Source: JAEEJA01 sp036343175 (lineage in GTDB: Bacteria > Bacillota > Clostridia > Lachnospirales > Lachnospiraceae). Taken from it: 64,000 nt of DNA. Under the pieces are notes generated by a model. The model was given only the letters and a program-made list of their open reading frames with translations. It made no database searches and was not told the origin of the DNA. The translations under genes and the position numbers were made by a program. The stretch is from contig JAZASR010000009.1 in assembly GCA_036343175.1 (NCBI GenBank), positions 7,363 to 71,362 on the forward strand, written 5' to 3'. This document shows positions 61,254 through 64,000 of the stretch, one piece after another (the stretch's first letter is position 1; every line of letters begins with the position of its first letter).

Positions 61254-62696
61254 TCATGCAAACAGATCATCAGCCGTGAGTACTGACTGCAGGTTCATTG
61301 AATACGAATTCTGTATCACCCCGTATGTTGTTATCAGAGTAGGGTAAATGTTATATTTCGTCCCGGTCACAGTATGCAGATCAGATATTTTATGGCGCAT
61401 GCTCATGTCAAATGAAGCATTTACCGCATAATCTTCTTCTGAATATTTCATTTCGCATAAATTAATTACCTGGTCGCGGCGCACGATGAGGAGATCGATC
61501 TGAGAGCCGAATATGCCATTATCCGGATCCGCCCTGCAGACCCAGGCATTTACCGTAGTCTCCACCCCTGATATTCCCAGAGCTTTTTTTATCTGCGGAA
61601 CATGCTCTAAGCAGACCCTTTCAAAAGCAAGTCCCTTCCATACACCTGCAGCCTGCGATGTGATCCTGTTCGTCCAAAAAGCCTCATCATACACTTTTTC
61701 TTTCATAAATTTGAAATAAAAGAGAGTGAAATTGTCTATCAGCTGATAAAGACTATTACGGCGTTTACTGCCAAAGGGAACATACTTCCTGATAAAACCG
61801 CAATTTTCCAATTCTTTAAGCTTCCTTGAAAAATCGCCTGATCCATTGATACCAGTCTTTTCGATGATCTCACTCCTTGTAATACCGGACTTTACCGCGC
61901 TTAATGCTTCTATTATCCTGATATACTGATCCGGCCTGTCAAATAAAGCTTTATATAGATTGTCATACTCATTAGCCAGTGGGGCATTCTCCCTGAAGAA
62001 GATATTATCAATATTCTGCTGTAAACTCATACCTTTCTTTAACAGTGACCAATAATATGGCACTCCGCCCATTATCATATAGCACTCAAGAATCTGATAC
62101 CTGTTCATGACTATATTCTTCGATCTGACATATTCCTCACACTCTTTTAAAGTGAAGGGCTTGAGAAATATCTGTCCGGTCAGGCGGTTATGCAGCCCTC
62201 CTCTGGAATTTACAACATTATCGATCATCCAATATGTTGCTGAGGCACATACTATCAGTATTACGTCCTTCTGCCTTCTTGCTGCTGCCCATCCGTTCCA
62301 GAAATTTTCCAAAGCAGAAAGCAGTCCGCTGCCGCCTGTATCCATCCATGAAAGTTCATCGATAAATATAACTTTCTTCTTTTCGTCCGACGACTCTATT
62401 ACCTTTTTTAATCCATCAAAGGCCTCTTTCCATGAAGACAGACCTGTATTCAGATCGAGCCCTGCTTTCCTAAGAGAATCCGCGAAACAATCCAGCTGAG
62501 CCTGTGTCCTTTGCTTCTGTGATATCTCTGCCACAGAAAGGGCGCTATGTTCAAATGTAAAGTGATAATTAAAACTTTCTCTTACCAGGTATGTCTTTCC
62601 GATCCTGCGTCGACCCAGAACAGCAACAAACTGTGGATCATCTTCATCCAATAATGCCTGCAGCTCACGTTTTTCATCTACTCTGCCTATCATCAT
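61254..62696 (-). CDS. Orphan AAA ATPase with C-terminal nuclease-like domain (DUF234-type)
   Basis: 480 residues. Walker A is VLGRRRIGKTYLVRES near residues 25-40; Walker B KKVIFIDELSWMD; sensor-like VILIVCASATYWM. Then a winged-helix (SAVKSGITRSEIIEKTGINGS, split as ITRSEIIEKTGING) and a C-terminal restriction-enzyme-like segment with SQIDLLIVRRD and LCEMKYSEEDYAV, a D-(x)n-ExK arrangement. This is the archaeal-type ATPase/DUF234 family, frequent in anaerobes, function unknown; toxin-like or DNA-related roles have been suggested. The likely ATG is at 62696 after AAGGGTG. It stands alone with an AT-rich leader. Confidence 0.8.
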   Translation of the reverse strand: MMIGRVDEKRELQALLDEDDPQFVAVLGRRRIGKTYLVRESFNYHFTFEHSALSVAEISQKQRTQAQLDCFADSLRKAGLDLNTGLSSWKEAFDGLKKVIESSDEKKKVIFIDELSWMDTGGSGLLSALENFWNGWAAARRQKDVILIVCASATYWMIDNVVNSRGGLHNRLTGQIFLKPFTLKECEEYVRSKNIVMNRYQILECYMIMGGVPYYWSLLKKGMSLQQNIDNIFFRENAPLANEYDNLYKALFDRPDQYIRIIEALSAVKSGITRSEIIEKTGINGSGDFSRKLKELENCGFIRKYVPFGSKRRNSLYQLIDNFTLFYFKFMKEKVYDEAFWTNRITSQAAGVWKGLAFERVCLEHVPQIKKALGISGVETTVNAWVCRADPDNGIFGSQIDLLIVRRDQVINLCEMKYSEEDYAVNASFDMSMRHKISDLHTVTGTKYNIYPTLITTYGVIQNSYSMNLQSVLTADDLFA

Positions 62697-62949
62697 ATAA
62701 GTCACCCTTTCAATCTAAAATGCCATGCATAACCGGAAACATTATAATTTCCATATCTTAAATATTTTTTGATTTCTGGAAATAATAATATAATAGTACC
62801 ACATTTAAAGGCATATTTCAATGGTTAAAGCTTGCATCATAAACAAATTTCCATTTGTCTTATTTTTTATATTTTATGGAAATTGGTAATACGATCAATA
62901 ATTTTCCCGGCAATATCCCCTGCAAAGTCAAAGAAATCAGAGAAATCAA

Positions 62950-62990
62950 AAAAGACTTTCGAAACAGTTTTCCGAAAGTCTTTTGATGTT
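62950..62990. terminator. Terminator-like palindrome before the ATPase gene
   Basis: A 12-bp stem AAAAGACTTTCG/CGAAAGTCTTTT (62950-62961, 62973-62984) with an 11-nt loop. On the minus strand it follows the NlpC gene end, so it probably ends that transcript. The rest of the 62697-63075 gap is AT-rich without a gene. Confidence 0.75.
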
Positions 62991-63013
62991 AATCTCACTT
63001 ACTTTAGATATGG

Positions 63014-63073
63014 GCTTTTACTTGAACTTTTACTTGAGCTTTAATCTGAGCTTTTATTCGAGCTTTTATCTCC
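63014..63073 (-). repeat. Five tandem 12-bp repeats directly after the NlpC/P60 stop codon
   Basis: Units begin at 63014, 63026, 63038, 63050 and 63062, each a variant of GCTTTTACTTGA. On the minus strand, reading on in frame after the TGA at 63076-63078, they would encode repeated IKAR/IKAQ/VKVQ units until a TAA. Confidence 0.88.
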
Positions 63074-63075
63074 GA

Positions 63076-63639
63076 TCATGCAACCCTTCTGGCTTTTACA
63101 GGGCTCCCTGAATATGTAAGCCTTGTGACCATGATGCCTGTTCTCTGTGTCGTTGCATGAACTACCTTTCCGTCGCCTATGTAAAGAGCTACGTGGTGGA
63201 TACCCCTGCCGCCGTAGAATACTAGATCGCCCGGGATCATCTCGCTGACCGATACGCTCTTTCCATATCCGGCCTGAGCTCTTGAGCTGTGAGGAAGTGA
63301 TATGCCGAACTTCTTATATACGCTCATGGTAAAGCCTGAGCAGTCTGTACCATGTGTAAGGCTTGAACCACCTGCAACGTATCTGTTTCCTTCAAACTTT
63401 ACTGCATATGATGCAACCTCATCACCAAGCATTGATGCTCTGACCGGTGATGCGTCCTTATCAGCGGTCTTCTTTGCCTTCTTGACGGTATTATAAGCAA
63501 CTCCCGCAACTACAGGTGTCGCCTTCTTCTTACTCTTCTGCTTAGCCTGTGACTGTACAGCCGGAAAGCTGAAGGCTGTGACCATAAGAAGAAGCAGCGT
63601 AAGATTAAAAAACTTTTTAATGTTAATATTTTTCAGCAT
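63076..63639 (-). CDS. Secreted NlpC/P60 peptidoglycan endopeptidase
   Basis: 187 residues. Signal peptide: basic LKNINIKKFF, hydrophobic NLTLLLLMVTAFSF, cleavage near VQSQAKQ. A Lys/Ala-rich linker (KQKSKKKATPVV, KKAKKTADKDA) follows, then an NlpC/P60 domain with catalytic Cys in GTDCSGFTMSVY, His in GIHHVALYIGDG and the third polar residue in VVHATTQRTG. It should cut stem peptides in the wall. The ATG at 63639 has GGAGG 5 nt upstream. Promoter and two WalR-like boxes lie at 63730-63780, which fits control by the WalKR cell-wall system. Downstream 12-bp repeats suggest a variable tail. Confidence 0.93.
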   Translation of the reverse strand: MLKNINIKKFFNLTLLLLMVTAFSFPAVQSQAKQKSKKKATPVVAGVAYNTVKKAKKTADKDASPVRASMLGDEVASYAVKFEGNRYVAGGSSLTHGTDCSGFTMSVYKKFGISLPHSSRAQAGYGKSVSVSEMIPGDLVFYGGRGIHHVALYIGDGKVVHATTQRTGIMVTRLTYSGSPVKARRVA

Positions 63640-63729
63640 CCTATCCTCCAAAGATAATTGTTAGATCTGTTTGAAAGTTTCCACTTATTTGTTACAACTG
63701 TTTACTGTCTATTACAAATTATTATATTT

Positions 63730-63780
63730 GTTACAAATTTGTTACAAACATAGTGTAACAACTTCTTAACAATTTGTCAA
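63730..63780 (-). promoter_or_regulatory. SigA promoter with two WalR-type boxes before the NlpC/P60 gene
   Basis: On the minus strand TTGACA (plus 63775-63780), 17-nt spacer, TACACT (63752-63757). Two direct repeats fit TGTWAH-N5-TGTWAH: TGTTAA-GAAGT-TGTTAC at 63755-63771, overlapping the promoter spacer, and TGTAAC-AAATT-TGTAAC at 63730-63746, just downstream. Further single TGTAAY half-sites follow toward the gene. Confidence 0.75.
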
Positions 63781-63849
63781 GAGCAGAATGAAGATTTTTG
63801 TTCAGATCAAAACTAACAGGAAAACATCGAACTTTCAGGAACAAAGCAG

Positions 63850-63995
63850 ATATAAAAAAGTGCAGATATTAAGTGAGCAGAGAAAAATGCAGACATGAAA
63901 AAGGTACAGATAAAAAAGTGCAGATATAAAAAACAGACATGAAAAAGAGCAGATATAAAAATATCTGCTCTTTTTATATCTGCTCTTTATAAAGT
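63850..63995. repeat. Degenerate tandem repeats ending in a terminator palindrome
   Basis: About six imperfect copies of a ~17-nt unit around GCAGATATAAAAAA, then the hairpin AAAAAGAGCAGATAT/ATATCTGCTCTTTTT (63942-63956, 63961-63975, 4-nt loop), with an extra copy of its right arm after it. Probably the end of a gene beyond the right edge or a stand-alone terminator. No coding sequence is seen in 63781-64000. Confidence 0.7.
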
Positions 63996-64000
63996 GGAGC

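Noticed and set aside
63850..63995. Possible CRISPR-like array at the right end
   Set aside because: Units are ~17 nt, degenerate and without spacers of uniform length; simple tandem repeats plus a terminator.

Overview
The window looks like a chromosomal segment from an anaerobic, low-GC Firmicute, most probably a flagellated member of the Lachnospiraceae (Butyrivibrio-like). This is inferred from the protein families and their order: fabH-acpP-fabD-fabG-fabF-fabZ-accD-accA, mbl-flhO-flhP, ireB-ruvX-DUF1292, and asp23-nusB-xseA-xseB-ispA-dxs-tlyA-nadK. No rRNA, transposase, phage gene or CRISPR array is visible. Almost everything is ordinary core genome, mostly on the minus strand.

Layout. 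0-0.5 kb: start of a CvfB-like S1 RNA-binding protein running off the left edge. 0.6-7.7 kb: type II fatty-acid synthesis cluster (minus), without fabK, accB and accC. 8-9.8 kb: isolated acyl-CoA ligase (plus) with a consensus promoter and terminator. 9.8-11.3 kb: decayed remains of a lactococcin-972-type bacteriocin immunity/ABC export locus. 11.3-18.4 kb: yvyF, comFC, recD2, a FlgJ-like rod protein, flgG, flgF and an mreB/mbl actin, with a sigma-D-type promoter before flgF. 18.5-24.1 kb: recJ, prmA, a DUF1858 protein and a membrane EAL phosphodiesterase. 24.3 kb: cold-shock protein. 24.8-31.2 kb: U32 protein and TrmR (wobble-uridine modification), ylbF, RNase J, DUF1292, ruvX, ireB and a phospholipase-C-like protein. 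31.3 kb: tRNA-Thr(CGU). 31.6-49.3 kb: glgA, recN, a 1,823-residue Big2 surface protein, yebC, nadK, tlyA, dxs, ispA, xseB, xseA, nusB. 49.3-54.7 kb: an aroE-asp23 fused frame, efp, aroK, aroD, ilvC, ilvN. 54.9-64 kb: trmB, ppx and ppk1, dapA, an orphan ATPase and an NlpC/P60 wall hydrolase behind two WalR-type boxes.

How the genes work together. The fab/acc genes build acyl chains on ACP. AroD, AroE and AroK are three consecutive shikimate-pathway steps. Dxs and IspA supply isoprenoids. Ppk1 and the Ppx-like protein make and turn over polyphosphate. The U32 protein and TrmR probably act in sequence on tRNA U34. YlbF and RNase J belong to RNA turnover.

The main curiosities are: repeated short tandem duplications in intergenic spacers, several capturing the stop codon of the preceding gene; an in-frame aroE-asp23 fusion that keeps an internal Shine-Dalgarno sequence and start; WalR-like boxes over the promoter of the wall hydrolase; a palindrome over the ilvN -35 box; a 41-bp dispersed repeat downstream of the tRNA and at the xseA start; and the bacteriocin-immunity relic. 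I did not find a clearly new multi-gene system.
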